This document shows, piece by piece, positions 36,548 through 47,348 of a DNA stretch of 64,000 bases. Within the stretch, counting starts at the first letter, position 1; every line of letters starts with the position of its first letter. A model generated the notes under the pieces. It was not told the DNA's origin and made no database searches. It saw nothing but the letters and a program-made list of their open reading frames with translations. The stretch covers positions 868,001 through 932,000 of the forward strand of contig VNKQ01000017.1 in assembly GCA_016508695.1 (NCBI GenBank), given 5' to 3'. The DNA is from Hyphodiscus hymeniophilus. Its lineage: Eukaryota > Ascomycota > Leotiomycetes > Helotiales > Hyphodiscaceae. The translations under genes and the position numbers were made by a program.

Positions 36548-39500
36548 ATGCCCCCTCGTGCCTCAGTGCGAAGCATTAAAAGTGAAGCTGTCAAGGTCAA
36601 CGGTGTCCTCACTCCGAATTCGTCTATGACATCTGGTACTTTGACCCCGAAGTTGGAGAGCATTGAGAAATCATTCTCTGACATTCACGAAGGCGTCAAC
36701 AACTCGTTTGTCTCACACCACGGCTTCCCCCCTCACTTTGCCAACCACGACGAGGGTTACCAGACCCAAGTTCATGATCAAGTAACTCGTTCTGACGCCC
36801 GTAAGTCAGCAGAAATTCTGTTATCACATTTGCTAATTATTGTACTAGCTTCCGTCCAGACACCTCGACAACCTCCTCACTATCGTGGCAGTGTCGATCT
36901 TACTGTGGATATGGATATCGACTCTGAATCCCAGGCGCCAGGTGCTGGTCTTCAGATTGTGGGTGAAAAGGTGAACCTTTTGGTCAACGCTATCGAAGAA
37001 CTACGACAGCTTGGCCTGAAAGAGTTGGATACCGTATTGCCTGAGCTTGTGCTAGTTGGCGATCAAAGTTCTGGAAAGTCCAGTCTCATGGGTGCCATCG
37101 CCGAGATTAACCTTCCTAAGGACAAGGGTATGTGTACTAGGTGCCCATCCAATATCAAAACATTCCCCTCCCGTGACGGCACATGGAGTTGCACTGTGTC
37201 GTTACATGAATACTACACGTACTCGCATGACGGAAGACGAGTTATCACGAAGGCCCAGCCCTTTCCTCCATGGACGGAAAAGCCTGGCGGCCTCGAGGTG
37301 AAGAATTTTGCAACAATTTCAGACAAGACCCAATTGGAAGACGTCTTGAGATGCGCTCAGAGTGCCCTTCTAAATCCCAGTCAAGATCCGAAGTCCTTCG
37401 TTCCTGGAACCGGCATTAGCGCCTCGAAGGCTCTCGATCCGGATTACAAGAATGAAGCCGACTTCAGCCCGAACCTTGTAGCAATCGACATCTTTGGCCC
37501 TGGCCTTGCCGCCCTTTCCCTCTATGATTTGCCGGGCATCTTTGTTAGCTCAGCTTCCCCTGAGCAAAAGTATTTAATCAAAGTCTTCGAGAACTTGGCG
37601 GCAAAGTATATCAAGCATAAAAATGCCTTGATTATTTGTGCTGTAACAATGCAGAACGACCCAGGCCTATCTCGAACGAGTGCGATCATCGAAAATCTCA
37701 AAGCCGAGAACCGTTGTGTTGGAGTGTTGACGATGCCCGACCGACTCCAAGATGGCTCTATCCATCAAGACTTCGACAGAATTCTTCACGGACAGGCTCA
37801 TGTCCTTCATCGTGGATACTTCGTTACCAAGCAACCCGGTCCAAACTTCAAACTCCGTCAAGGCGCTGATTATCACGCTCAAGCACGAGAAGAAGAAGAT
37901 ACGTTCTTCAAGTCAGACCCTCGGTGGACTGGTGAATGGCAGAACTTCTTACATCGCTGTGGAACCAACGCTTTCATCAAAAGCATTTCTCAAATGCTAG
38001 CAAAGCAAATTGCCGATAGGTAAGAGCGTCTTCTGGAGGATTCAGAATTACAGGTGATTCAACTAACCACGACTAGTTTGGATCACATTGAGGAAAAGAT
38101 CAATGCTCAGAAACACGAAGTTGATGCCGCTTTGATGTCTCTTCCTAAACTTCCAGATGACGATGTCCAGCATGTCGTCCGAGAGCGTTTGCAGCGCTTT
38201 AGTAGCAACGTTAGCAACCTTCTGGAAGGTGGGCCTCGCTCGAATGGATTTCTAAGCTCTTGGTCTCAAATCGCGATGGACTTTCGGGATGCCATCGAAA
38301 ACATCAAGCCCATGTTCTCCTTCAAGGATCCCTCTGACATGGCCATCCAGGACAGAGAGGTAATCGATCTGGACAGTTCTGAAGATGAAGATCAAGCGCC
38401 TGAAACCCAACCGCCGGAAACCCCCAACTCAAGCGGCAAACGCCCTAGTTCGTTTACCACGCCTCGAGAGCAGATCTCGAAAGTGGTGAAAGTAAAACAC
38501 GACCCAACTTCTCCGTTTGATCGAGAGCCGTCTGTTTCCAGATCAGTCCTCTCTCAACAGTCAGTTTCTCGGACTCTGTATCCTATGCCCCGTCGACGCC
38601 TTCAGCCCACAAGACGCAACGAGAAAACAACTGTCTTTGATGAGTACTTGCATCATGGACGCGGCTTCATGAGCATCCGTGACATTCGAGATATCATTCT
38701 TCGCCACCACCCGCCGGGCGTTCCGGGTCACTTCAATGACGCAGTATACTCAGAGATCTGTATCATGGCAATTTCTCCTTGGAATTTGCTTCTGACACGA
38801 TTCGCCGATGAAACTTTCAAAAGATTTCGTGAAGCTATCTTCGGAATATTGAAGGCCTGCCTTGGTGACGGTACCCAGCTCTACCGTTCCTCAAGGGTTC
38901 ACCTTCTCAAGTTCCTGGAGCAGCATGAGACTGAACAGCGACGCATCCTGAATACCCTGTTTGATCTCGAATCATACAAGATGTTTACTGTGAACGATGA
39001 GATTTTTGATCTCTTTAGAGACAAGGCGCTGAAAGCTCTTGAAGAGGCTCGCAAGAAGCACAGACAACTCTGTGCCATCAGAATGAATCCGCCAAACAAT
39101 AGGCGGATCGGCGACCCTGCAAAAGAGCTTCATGAAGCCCTCAAACTAAATGTTGGCTTGGATCCTTGGCAAAAGGAAATTGAGGTTGCGGCATATGTTC
39201 GCGGTTACTACAAGGTCTGTGGGATGCGGTTCTCCGACAATGCATGCCAGAACATTCGTGGAAACCTATTCCGAAACGTCGAGAAGGAAATCATGGGCTT
39301 GCTTGAGAGTCGCCTGGGATTGAACGTTGGGAATAGTGAGTTTTGCCTTATTTCTGTTTTCATATAGCTAACCCTTGTCAGGTGAGAAGATATGCCGTGC
39401 GCTTTTGCTCGAGAATGCCGGCGAAGCCAAACAACGCACGGAGCTACTGCAAAGAAAAGAGAAGCTAATCAAAGCTGCCGAAAAATTCACTCGTCTAGTT

Positions 39501-39641
39501 GAAGAGTATCGTGTCGAAGAGTATCAAGGCGATGACGATGCCCATTTCGCCCTTCATGATCATGATAGTGGTCACTTGGAACACCGCCACTATCAACCTC
39601 CTACCGGTGGCAGCCCAACCTCAGATATGACTGATACGTGA
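36548..39641 (+). CDS. Dynamin-like large GTPase
   Basis: About 980 residues from exons 36548-36800, 36849-38019, 38077-39335 and 39382-39641. The ATG opens MPPRASVRS. A disordered N-terminus of about 120 residues precedes the GTPase domain: G1 GDQSSGKSS (G155 onward), a threonine-containing switch near GMCTRCP, G3 DLPG, and G4 TMPD, where the family usually has TKPD. A middle and effector-type helical region follows, interrupted by an acidic low-complexity stretch (about residues 570-600, LDSSEDEDQAPE). The C-terminal part is long and helical and ends in a His/Asp-rich tail. It belongs with the fungal Mx-like dynamin group rather than Vps1, Dnm1 or Mgm1. These proteins remodel membranes; the organelle is not indicated. 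The G4 Met substitution should be checked for nucleotide specificity. Confidence 0.9.
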
Positions 39642-40362
39642 CCCTCCAATGCGGTCAATCTTTCAGCTGGCTCTCGGATTTGCTTTTTTAGCTGGCTTGC
39701 AGCCTGTCACACCACCAGATACAATTATATTTCTATTTTGTTTTGTACACTACACTTTTCTCTTACTTTGCGCATGAGCGATGGATGAAGCTGGTTGACC
39801 GGCTTTGCCTACGGCCTCGACTTTGTACCACCATTTCATATGCTGTCAATAAAAGTCGGCGTTGGTAGTCGACTGACGGCACTGTGTCTTGGGTTTTATT
39901 CACATTGCGTCTAGATGCTCGGTTGCATATTCTGTTGATAGTAGAGTGCAATGAACCCTTTCTTCAAACCCCACGTGCAACTCGGACTGTGAAGTGACTT
40001 TGAGTCCATGTCGCCGAATATCCCTTTCTGATTGATGACATTCGGACATTCCCTTAGCTATTGACACGTGTATTCCCAGCAGAGGAGAAGACAATATGTG
40101 GGGTGGACGGAAGTCACTTGAACTCTCCTCTTACTCAATGATCAACATGCGAGGTAGAGTATGCGATTTCGATCTTTTCCGTACGAGTACCGGCTCCTAC
40201 TTTTTGACACTATTTGATCTCACACTGACGCAAAGAGAGCCCCTCATTTCAATACTCTGCCAGAACCCTTTGTTAATCCATTGCTTCTTTTGCTTCCCGT
40301 CTTTTTCTCCTTCACCTCAGCCACAAATCCAAGCCCCAGAGGAACCGCGCAAGCATTCGCCA
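39642..40362. other. 3' flank of the dynamin-like gene, no gene supported
   Basis: About 720 bases including the dynamin 3' end. Only uninformative short frames, up to the left target duplication of the element at 40371. Confidence 0.5.
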
Positions 40363-40899
40363 CGCTTTAGGGTAAATGATTCCCCCCCCCCCTAATGGAT
40401 ACTCCCCCCCCCCTCTAACCCGACCAGGTATAATCGTCACATTGGGCTTGGTGTCGCGACCGAATATTCTAGTACTGCCAGGTACTTACTACCTGGCTGC
40501 GACTCCCTACTAAGCGCAAGTACCACTATCTCTACCGTTTACCTAGTGTTACGTGATTACTCTATTCACGTGACTTGGGCATAACGATAACCTTAAAAAG
40601 ACTTACAAAAACAATTGATTATATAATTAAATTAGACGTATTAGTTAGCGCATTAGCTAAGTAATGCGACCGACAAAATAATAATTTAATAAGGGAGCAA
40701 TAACGAGATCAAAATGTTTGTTAATGCGCTGGGCAAAAGAATCGCGATCAATTAGTATAGGCTACTAAAGCCCTAGACACCGCCTACCATTTCAAGTGAG
40801 CGCGATATTAACGCGAAGCCTAATACGATAATCATACCTAGTTGCGTTAGAGGGGGGGGGAGTATCCATTAGGGGGGGGGGATCATTTACCCGCTTTAG
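40363..40899. mobile_element. hAT-like MITE of 521 bp with poly-C terminal inverted repeats and an 8-bp target duplication
   Basis: The element spans 40371-40891 and is flanked by the direct repeat CGCTTTAG (40363-40370 and 40892-40899). The ends are inverted repeats of about 48 bp: the left begins GGTAAATGATT, then a run of 11 C, TAATGGATACT, 10 C and TCTAAC; the right end matches in inverse orientation with runs of 10 and 9. The interior (40420-40845) is AT-rich and carries no open frame of note. Short length, no transposase and an 8-bp duplication fit a non-autonomous hAT-type element. The superfamily is inferred from the duplication length only. Confidence 0.85.
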
Positions 40900-40905
40900 A
40901 CGCTC

Positions 40906-41096
40906 TACGGAGGTACAGCGGTTAAGTAAAGTAATAGCACTAGCAAGGGCACCTAGCTTTAACCCGATGAGGCAGGGTGTTTGATATGAATCGTAGTGTT
41001 GTTTTGATCCGTGCTTCCCAGTCAGGAAAAGTAAACAGTACGCAGGGGACTGCCCTTGCTAGTGCTATTACTTTACTTAACCGCTGTACCTCCGTA
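40906..41096. repeat. Perfect inverted repeat, arms of 46 bp, 99-bp loop
   Basis: The arm at 40906-40951 (starts TACGGAGGTACAGCGG) is the exact reverse complement of 41051-41096. The loop is 40952-41050. The hairpin begins seven bases after the target duplication of the hAT-like element. It may be a second small foldback element or part of an older one into which the first jumped. No target duplication is convincing. Confidence 0.85.
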
Positions 41097-41839
41097 CCTC
41101 CATACAATACCTGTGTACTTCCTCACCGCCCTAGCCACCTCACCACCTCAAACGTGGAGGAAGGTCAGGTCAGCCTCGCCTTTCTACAGGCCCCTGAGCA
41201 GCTGGCATAGCGCCGAGCTGGTGAACCCCGATCGAATGAGGAAGCGCCAACATCTCTCGGGTTCTCTCCGGGATCCAGGTTACCAATGACTGGAGGGAGA
41301 CTCGACTCTGGTGACACGATGCGGATGGGGATTCGTGAATTGGGATTGATGGAGAACGGGGCCAAGAACGCACAGCAGCCCAAAGAACAAGAGAGAGACA
41401 CGGTACCAAAGCGGAAACTAGGAAACTTCCCCCTCCATAGGCGATATATCTGATGCCAATCCCCATGCCCTGTTTCGAGATCACAGGCTCGCAGATCTCC
41501 AGGCGCTTGCTCCAATCGCGATAAGGGGCCTGCCCTGCTCGCCTTTTTGCCTCATTCTGCCTGTCCAGACCCGACTTGATAACGACCTTTCTTCTCTCAT
41601 TCTTCAACGTCTTTGATATTCGCTGGAATCTGGAAACACTTCGTCTGGTGTGGAATCGACCCTTTGTGCGTGGCTTTGTGTCTTTACTTTGTTTGCTTCG
41701 GTGGAGGTTTAAAGCCACCAGAGACACCTTATCACTCACCGCAAGTTCCACAACCCAGGAAAAGGAATTAATCGATACCCATACTCGAAGCTGGTCTTCT
41801 TGACAATTACAATACGTTACATACGATTACATTCCTGCC
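41097..41839. other. Upstream region of the 505-residue membrane protein gene
   Basis: About 740 bases that contain the promoter of the next gene. A reverse frame at 41170-41751 (193 codons) has no recognised domain and is probably chance. Confidence 0.5.
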
Positions 41840-43412
41840 ATGGAGTCAATCACTATAATCAATAAGTCTGGAAAGGTCGTCAGCACTGTAAGTTATCCTC
41901 CACTCTTGCCTTTGTAGATTACCGTCAACTAACACGTGAAAGGGTAAACACCTCCTCAACATCTTCAAAGATGCAAAACAAGCATACAACGAGAAGAAGG
42001 CTGCATTGCAAACCGAACAACACGCTCGAATTAAAGCGAAAACTGCCCAGAAGCTTATACAGGCTCGTGAAGAGACAGTATCTGTTGCTTCGTCCCGCCA
42101 TTCGCGATCATCTCATCGATCGCACCGACACAAACATAGGGATAGAGAGGGAAGGGAAGCAGGCTCATCTAGACCACCATTGACGGACCGGAACCTTTCG
42201 CATATCTCAGAAGGCAGTGTTGCAAGTTCCAGACGAAGCAGGAGTTCTTATCATGGATCCCGTACACCACGTAGTCCAATTCATGACCGAGATGAATATC
42301 GAGCACCCTATTTCGAGAACGCAGATATCGAGCCTGGAATAGGACTTGTCCGTCGGCATACTGACTTCCCAGCGCAGTCTCATCACACGCACACACCCTC
42401 ATACCACAGCCATAACTTCAACGCGACAGCACTCGCCATGCGCACCCAGCCTCCAGCATATTCTTACCACCGCTCATCCTCCGTCCCAGACCTCCACGTT
42501 CACGATGAACACATCGACATGAATCTAGCCTACGGCTCCTTACCACCCGATCTTCTCCCTCAAAATACCGAGGACAGAGATATTGAGCTCGCAGCCACGA
42601 TGTCTAAGCTTGACACGCTCCTCCTCGAAGCACATTGCTTACAACATTCCGCAACGGCCATAATCACCAACCTACAATCAAACCCAGAAGCCATGGCAGC
42701 AGTTGCCTTAACCCTCGCTGAACTGTCCAACCTCCTCACAAAAATGTCGCCTTCGATCCTCACAGCTCTCAAAGCCTCCTCCCCAGCAGTTTTCGCCCTC
42801 CTTGCATCCCCGCAATTCCTCATCGCAGGTGGTCTCGCTATTGGCGTAACCGTCGTCATGTTCGGGGGGTACAAGATCATAAAGAAGATACAAGAGAACG
42901 CCGAGGCGAAGAAAGAAGCTAATCGGATGGAAGAAGCCTTGGTTTATGAAGGCGATCTTGGCAGCATTGATATTTGGCGTAGGGGAATCGCAGAGGTGGA
43001 GGCTCAGAGTGTGGCGACGAGTGTTGATGGGGAGTTTATTACGCCGGAGGCGGCAAGGCAGAAGAGGGAGCGGATTAAACAGCGTGCGACGGAGGAGAGG
43101 ACTGAGGGCAGTGTGCATGGGAGTGTACGGAGTGAACGGAGTGAGAGTACAGTAAGGAGGGTTAGGAGTGACAGTACGATTCGAAGAAAGGATGCATCAG
43201 AGCGGGGTACAAGCAAAGTTGCCGAGTCTGAGACAGGACGCAGTGAGCGCTCCGCGTCCTCGAAATCGAAGAAAGGAAAAGAGATCGTTCTGAAAGAGAA
43301 GAAATCCAAGAAGAGTTCTGCGATCGGAGTTCTTTTCAAGAAAAGTAGGGAGAAGAAAGAGAGGGAGAGGGAAGCTACATTGAGCTTGAGACCGAAGATG
43401 ATCGAGTTATAA
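41840..43412 (+). CDS. Predicted single-pass membrane protein, fungal family of unknown function
   Basis: About 505 residues from exons 41840-41887 and 41943-43412, GT-AG, phase 0. The ATG (CC-ATGG context) opens MESITIINKSGKVVST, with the intron right after it; the next residues GKHLLNIFKDAKQAYNEKK are amphipathic. A long disordered part rich in Ser, Arg and His (many SRRSRSS-like steps) follows. Then comes a helical block (about residues 215-280) and one strong membrane segment, FLIAGGLAIGVTVVMFGGY. The cytosolic tail is highly charged, with repeated Ser-Glu-Arg and a Lys-rich end. I do not recognise a named domain. The layout suggests a tail-exposed membrane anchor that may be phosphorylated. 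Function unknown. Confidence 0.75.
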
Positions 43413-44132
43413 TTATCTCATTAATTTGGGGCGGGTGACTTTGCGAGCGAGTATTACGATAGATGATGAAGGAAGGAAACAGATCCACTCCTATGATTTA
43501 CGATTATTCCATTTCGTCGGCGTTATCATATCCTATGCATGTACAGATGGCATGCCCATAGCTTCAAAAGAGCCTTTTGCTAAAGGTACCAAACCCTCAA
43601 TATACGATTTTTAGCATATCTCTCGACGCTGATATCAAATGTGCTTGAAGCTTGAGTCTTCTCGCTAGTTCTCTCGTTGTCTCGTAACCTATTTTTAAAG
43701 AAGCTCCTTGAACTGCATTTCCCTTGTCTATTGCAACCAAAAGACATCAATTGTCGCTGCAACCAAGGCTTGTTTTTCCACGTCGGTATAACCTTAAGCA
43801 CTCAACTCTCTTTGTTTTCCCGTCTCTATCTCCTGCCAAGCAGCTCCCAACGTGCTAGAGTAGCTTTTGGACATCATGTTATTAATCTCGCAAGATAGAA
43901 AGAATGGGGCAGACTGGGACGGATGAGTTGTAATGTCTTGTTTTTTCTTACTGGACAATAGTTCACCTCCTTACACATAAAGTCAGGCATTCGCAGCTCT
44001 TCAACTCCTTCCCAAGCGGTCTCTAACCGACTCCTCAAACAATCGAAACCAAGAAGACCTCTAATCTAAGCCGTCCCCCAGTATCGTGCCTTCCGGTTGT
44101 CCCATATGTCTTTCACTCAAGAAATCAATACC
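43413..44132. other. Intergenic region, no gene supported
   Basis: About 720 bases between two convergent genes. Only short frames are seen and no repeat stands out. Confidence 0.5.
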
Positions 44133-44851
44133 TCACGGACCGCTGAGCTTCAAGCTTTCCACCCGGCACGTGGTGACTCCATCGACCATAATTGCATTTG
44201 GTGTTGTCACAGTCCACACATTCGCAGCACTGTGCCCTGCAGCCGTGAGACCTGCACACCAGCCCGTCTCAGTGGTGTTCGCCTCAATCAGTATATCCTC
44301 CCATACCACAAGACCAAAGTCCCAAAATGAAGGATTGCCAACTTCAATAACAAAGAACGCGTTTTGGAACGGCTTCTTGGCCGGGTAAAGCCTCGGATCA
44401 AAGACCAACGATGCCGCAAAAGGAGCCTCCCTAGCCGGCCCCCATTGGGTCCAGGCTTGAGCCACCAGCTCATGACCCATTCCCCGGAGGATGCGTTCTG
44501 GGCTATGCGGTTGAGGAGTTGATCACCGGGATAGACTCTCTCGGACTGCTCGAGGAAGATGTTGGGCTGGCAGCAGTACTCGGGCCAGAAGCCCCACTGG
44601 CCCACTCCGATGCCCCTGTTGCCGACGACGTTCTGGATCACGGCGTTGTTGTCGGGAGGTTGCAGACCCATCCAGAAACCCTGCGTGGCGTTGAGTATCG
44701 GCGTCTGGGGGACGGAGGGGATGATGTACGTGCTTTCGATGCGCGTGATGGGACCGGCGGCGAACCAGGTGATGCCCTGGCCGAGAGCTTCTCCTCCCAT
44801 GAGGAGGGCGAGTATTGTGAGGATGAAAGTGAAGTTGGGATGGGAAGACAT
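44133..44851 (-). pseudogene. Secreted peptidase G1 (eqolisin)-like protein, with one frameshift
   Basis: About 239 residues if one base is added to a five-G run (plus-strand C run 44439-44443); the open length of 719 nt is one short of a multiple of 3. The ATG at 44851 opens a signal peptide (MSSHPNFTFILTILALLMGG). The beta-sandwich pattern matches the eqolisin fold: RIESTYIIPSVP, FWMGLQ, the putative catalytic Gln (about Q73) in NNAVIQNVV, WGFWPEYCC and VYPGDQL. After the frame change come FAASLVFDP and the putative catalytic Glu (about E170) in FFVIEVGN followed by WDFG. Both catalytic residues are thus retained. The frame switch lies at LKPGPNGG. A 36-nt intron would also switch frames but is too short to be likely. 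Acid glutamic peptidase activity is inference from the fold. Confidence 0.6.
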
Positions 44852-45705
44852 CTTGGATATGATGTTGTTGGCTCCTGGCAATGAGGGGAGCTGGCAATGG
44901 AGAGGAAAGTAGCAGGTATGATTCGTGAGGTGTTTCGAGGTTGTCTTCAGGGCTTTCGGAGATGGAGAAGCAACTCAAGAGAAGTCGACGACTTTATGGG
45001 GATGGCGTGTTGCTCATCAATTGTGAACCCATTCACAATAGGAAGCCGAGATGATTCACGGGTCAGCTATCGCTATTGTTCTGGATCGCGGGTCCGATTC
45101 AAATGAGGGTCTAATGCATGGCGTTTCTGGATGGCAAATTGTGATGAGAAAATACGGTCCTATGTAGTGTTTGGTGACTCAGGTGCGTAAATTAACTAAG
45201 GGTTGAGCTGTTCTCCACGTATTAGGATTGGAGTTGAATAGCCCGCCACAGTCTCAGTCTTGGAGCCTCGTCGTCTCATGCCTGGCTGGAAGTTTGTCAC
45301 TTGCGAGTGACCTTATATGAAAAGATTGTTGTACATACTCGTCGAAGCGCACTGAGTGCATCCCGTCGAACTTTGTCTCCCGTGGCGTCGACCGTTGATG
45401 GCCTCTGCTCGATCAGAGACCTTGATCTGCAGAGGCTACACAGGAAGACCACTCCTGCAGGTAGGTAAGGACCATTGGCGATAAATGTTGGTCTGCGTAG
45501 TCTGACTACGAATCGGCAACAGAGAATGAAGGTAGGTTGAAGTTGAGGGATTTAATATGTCAAGACAGAGTGAAGGGATCACGGGGAAGCCCTGGTTATG
45601 TTACACTCACATGAAGCCTTTCCTTGTTGCCTCACAGTAATCGAATACAAGGCGCGGCAGCTATTCACGACTGTTCAAGATGTAGTAAAGGTTGTCTGCC
45701 GTTAT
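44852..45705. other. Intergenic region, no gene supported
   Basis: About 850 bases, including the promoter of the G1-like gene. No repeat or RNA gene recognised. Confidence 0.5.
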
Positions 45706-46806
45706 CTAATGCTTGACACCAAGAATAGCAAACTTCTCTGTATTCTCCAACATCGCTGTCCAAGTCTCCTCCAAGCCCTGCGGTTCAACCTCTGGAAACC
45801 TTTCGTTATCATAAGGCCCTGGCAGCAAAGTTCTGCCAGTTCCCTGGATAACCTGATGGGATGCCGCAAGCTCTGCATCCACGTTCCCCGTCTCAATTGC
45901 CTTCGTTCTCATATTAGCAATAATTATACTCAAGGCATATGGACTCTCACCTTCCTCTGATTTTCTCTAGCCTGTTCGACTGACTTCTGGCTGATTGTCC
46001 ACTTCACGCCCTGGATTTTCTCCAGCGTGGAGAAAATCGTCGTCCAAGAGTAGTTCCCACCCAAGAATCTGTATGTTCGTTCCTGGGTCGTCGGCGGATC
46101 TAGAAGCGTGCAAACGAGGAATTTGGCTGCGCTGTTTTCATTCCCATCAACTAATGATTCCACAAAAAGTTTATAAGGGACCTCTTACTCATTAGTAGCC
46201 AGCATAGACTGCTCCATATCCGGCGTACCTACAAAACGTGCCGTATGCGCTTTGAGGTCAATCCCAAAATGGGGACTTGGAGCCCACTCCATGAAGCGTC
46301 CGTTCAGAAAATACGTAAACCCAAAGTCCGGGTCCTCAGCTGCTTTCTGCTGGAGATACTTGCGCGTCACGACTTTGTCACGGTAGTAACGCTCGTTCCA
46401 GTTATCCCCAACTGTGAGATCGGCGCCGAACTCCGAGGGATACCAGTGCTTCACGCCTGCTGAAATGGCTGTGTCGATGAGAGCGGGCTGGTTCTTGAGG
46501 GCGTGGTTTCCCAGGGCTGCGATGACTACGTCGAAACCTTTGGAAGTCAGCGAATGTTCAATATTTGGGTGTTGAAGGGACCTCGCCTCTGAAGGGTTCG
46601 GAATCGCCTGGAGAAGCCTTTACTATCTCGACCCCGTTCTCGGCATAGTCTTGTAAGGCCTTGATCTTCTTGTCATCCTGAGGCCGCGTCACGTCAACGA
46701 AGGCCCCGATTCTCTTAAAGCTTGCCTTGCGACGGATGAGTTCTGGGACGAGGAACTGTCCAAATCCACCTGTGGGACCTAGGACGAGGACTGATGTTAA
46801 TGCCAT
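45706..46806 (-). CDS. NmrA-like / isoflavone-reductase-type NAD(P)-binding protein
   Basis: About 314 residues from exons 46806-46587, 46537-46189, 46131-45951 and 45900-45706; all phases agree. Intron 1 appears to use a GC donor (46586, GCGAGG), since no GT donor in phase exists there. The Rossmann dinucleotide site is GPTGGFGQF near the N-terminus, followed by FDVVIAALGNHAL and HWYPSEFGADLTV, the typical atypical-SDR NmrA pattern. The substrate-side half has FLNGRFMEWAPSP and RFVGTPD. The active-site lysine region reads ERYYRDKVVTRKYLQ. It lies on the same strand as the PTS1 enoyl-CoA hydratase gene, about 0.5 kb away. It could be a reductase of an aromatic or alkenyl substrate or a redox sensor; the sequence does not decide. 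Confidence 0.87.
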
Positions 46807-47348
46807 TGCCGTTGTTTGGGATTGGAAATCTGACTGGCACTGGAAGTTGTGAAAAATATTGTAGGCATGATGGACAAAGGGCTCAGCTTTATGGATTCGA
46901 GTTGAGTAATTGTTTGGCAATACTGATTTCAAAGGCTGTTATCTCAAATCATACGTTGAACTTGACGGGCCAGGGATTGGCCCGGAGATCAGTAATCGCT
47001 CACACCGAGGTGTGTGAAAACTAATTAACTCATGGAGGCTAATCCCGAAAATGCATTTCCTCTTTGCAGTCTGCAGGCATTTTCACTCGCATAGAAAAGA
47101 ATGTAGGTCTTTCTGCGGAAGATTTTGGTGTGCTGGGAGATCTGATGTCTCGGCTTTGAATCATGCTTATGATGCAAACTCCGAAAGCAACAAGGATGGC
47201 GAAATGACAGATGCAGCAAATATCAATAATACATGTACTCCTCCCTCTGGATTACAGTTACGAAGAGGAGTCCTCCAAATATAGCACATACCCGCACGTG
47301 ACTTTCTATCACGCAGTACTCAATGAAAGACTGATCCATATACCCCAA
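46807..47348. other. Intergenic region, no gene supported
   Basis: About 540 bases with the NmrA-like promoter and the 3' end of the hydratase gene. Nothing else is seen. Confidence 0.5.

Noticed and set aside
40420..40845. Transposase gene inside the hAT-like element
   Set aside because: The interior is about 430 bp with many stops in all frames.
41170..41751. 193-codon reverse frame upstream of the 505-residue membrane protein
   Set aside because: It lies in a promoter/leader, shows no domain and overlaps no conserved sequence; likely chance.
44414..44449. A 36-nt intron as explanation of the frame change in the G1-like gene
   Set aside because: Shorter than any other intron here and without a branch site; a one-base change in the G run explains it better.
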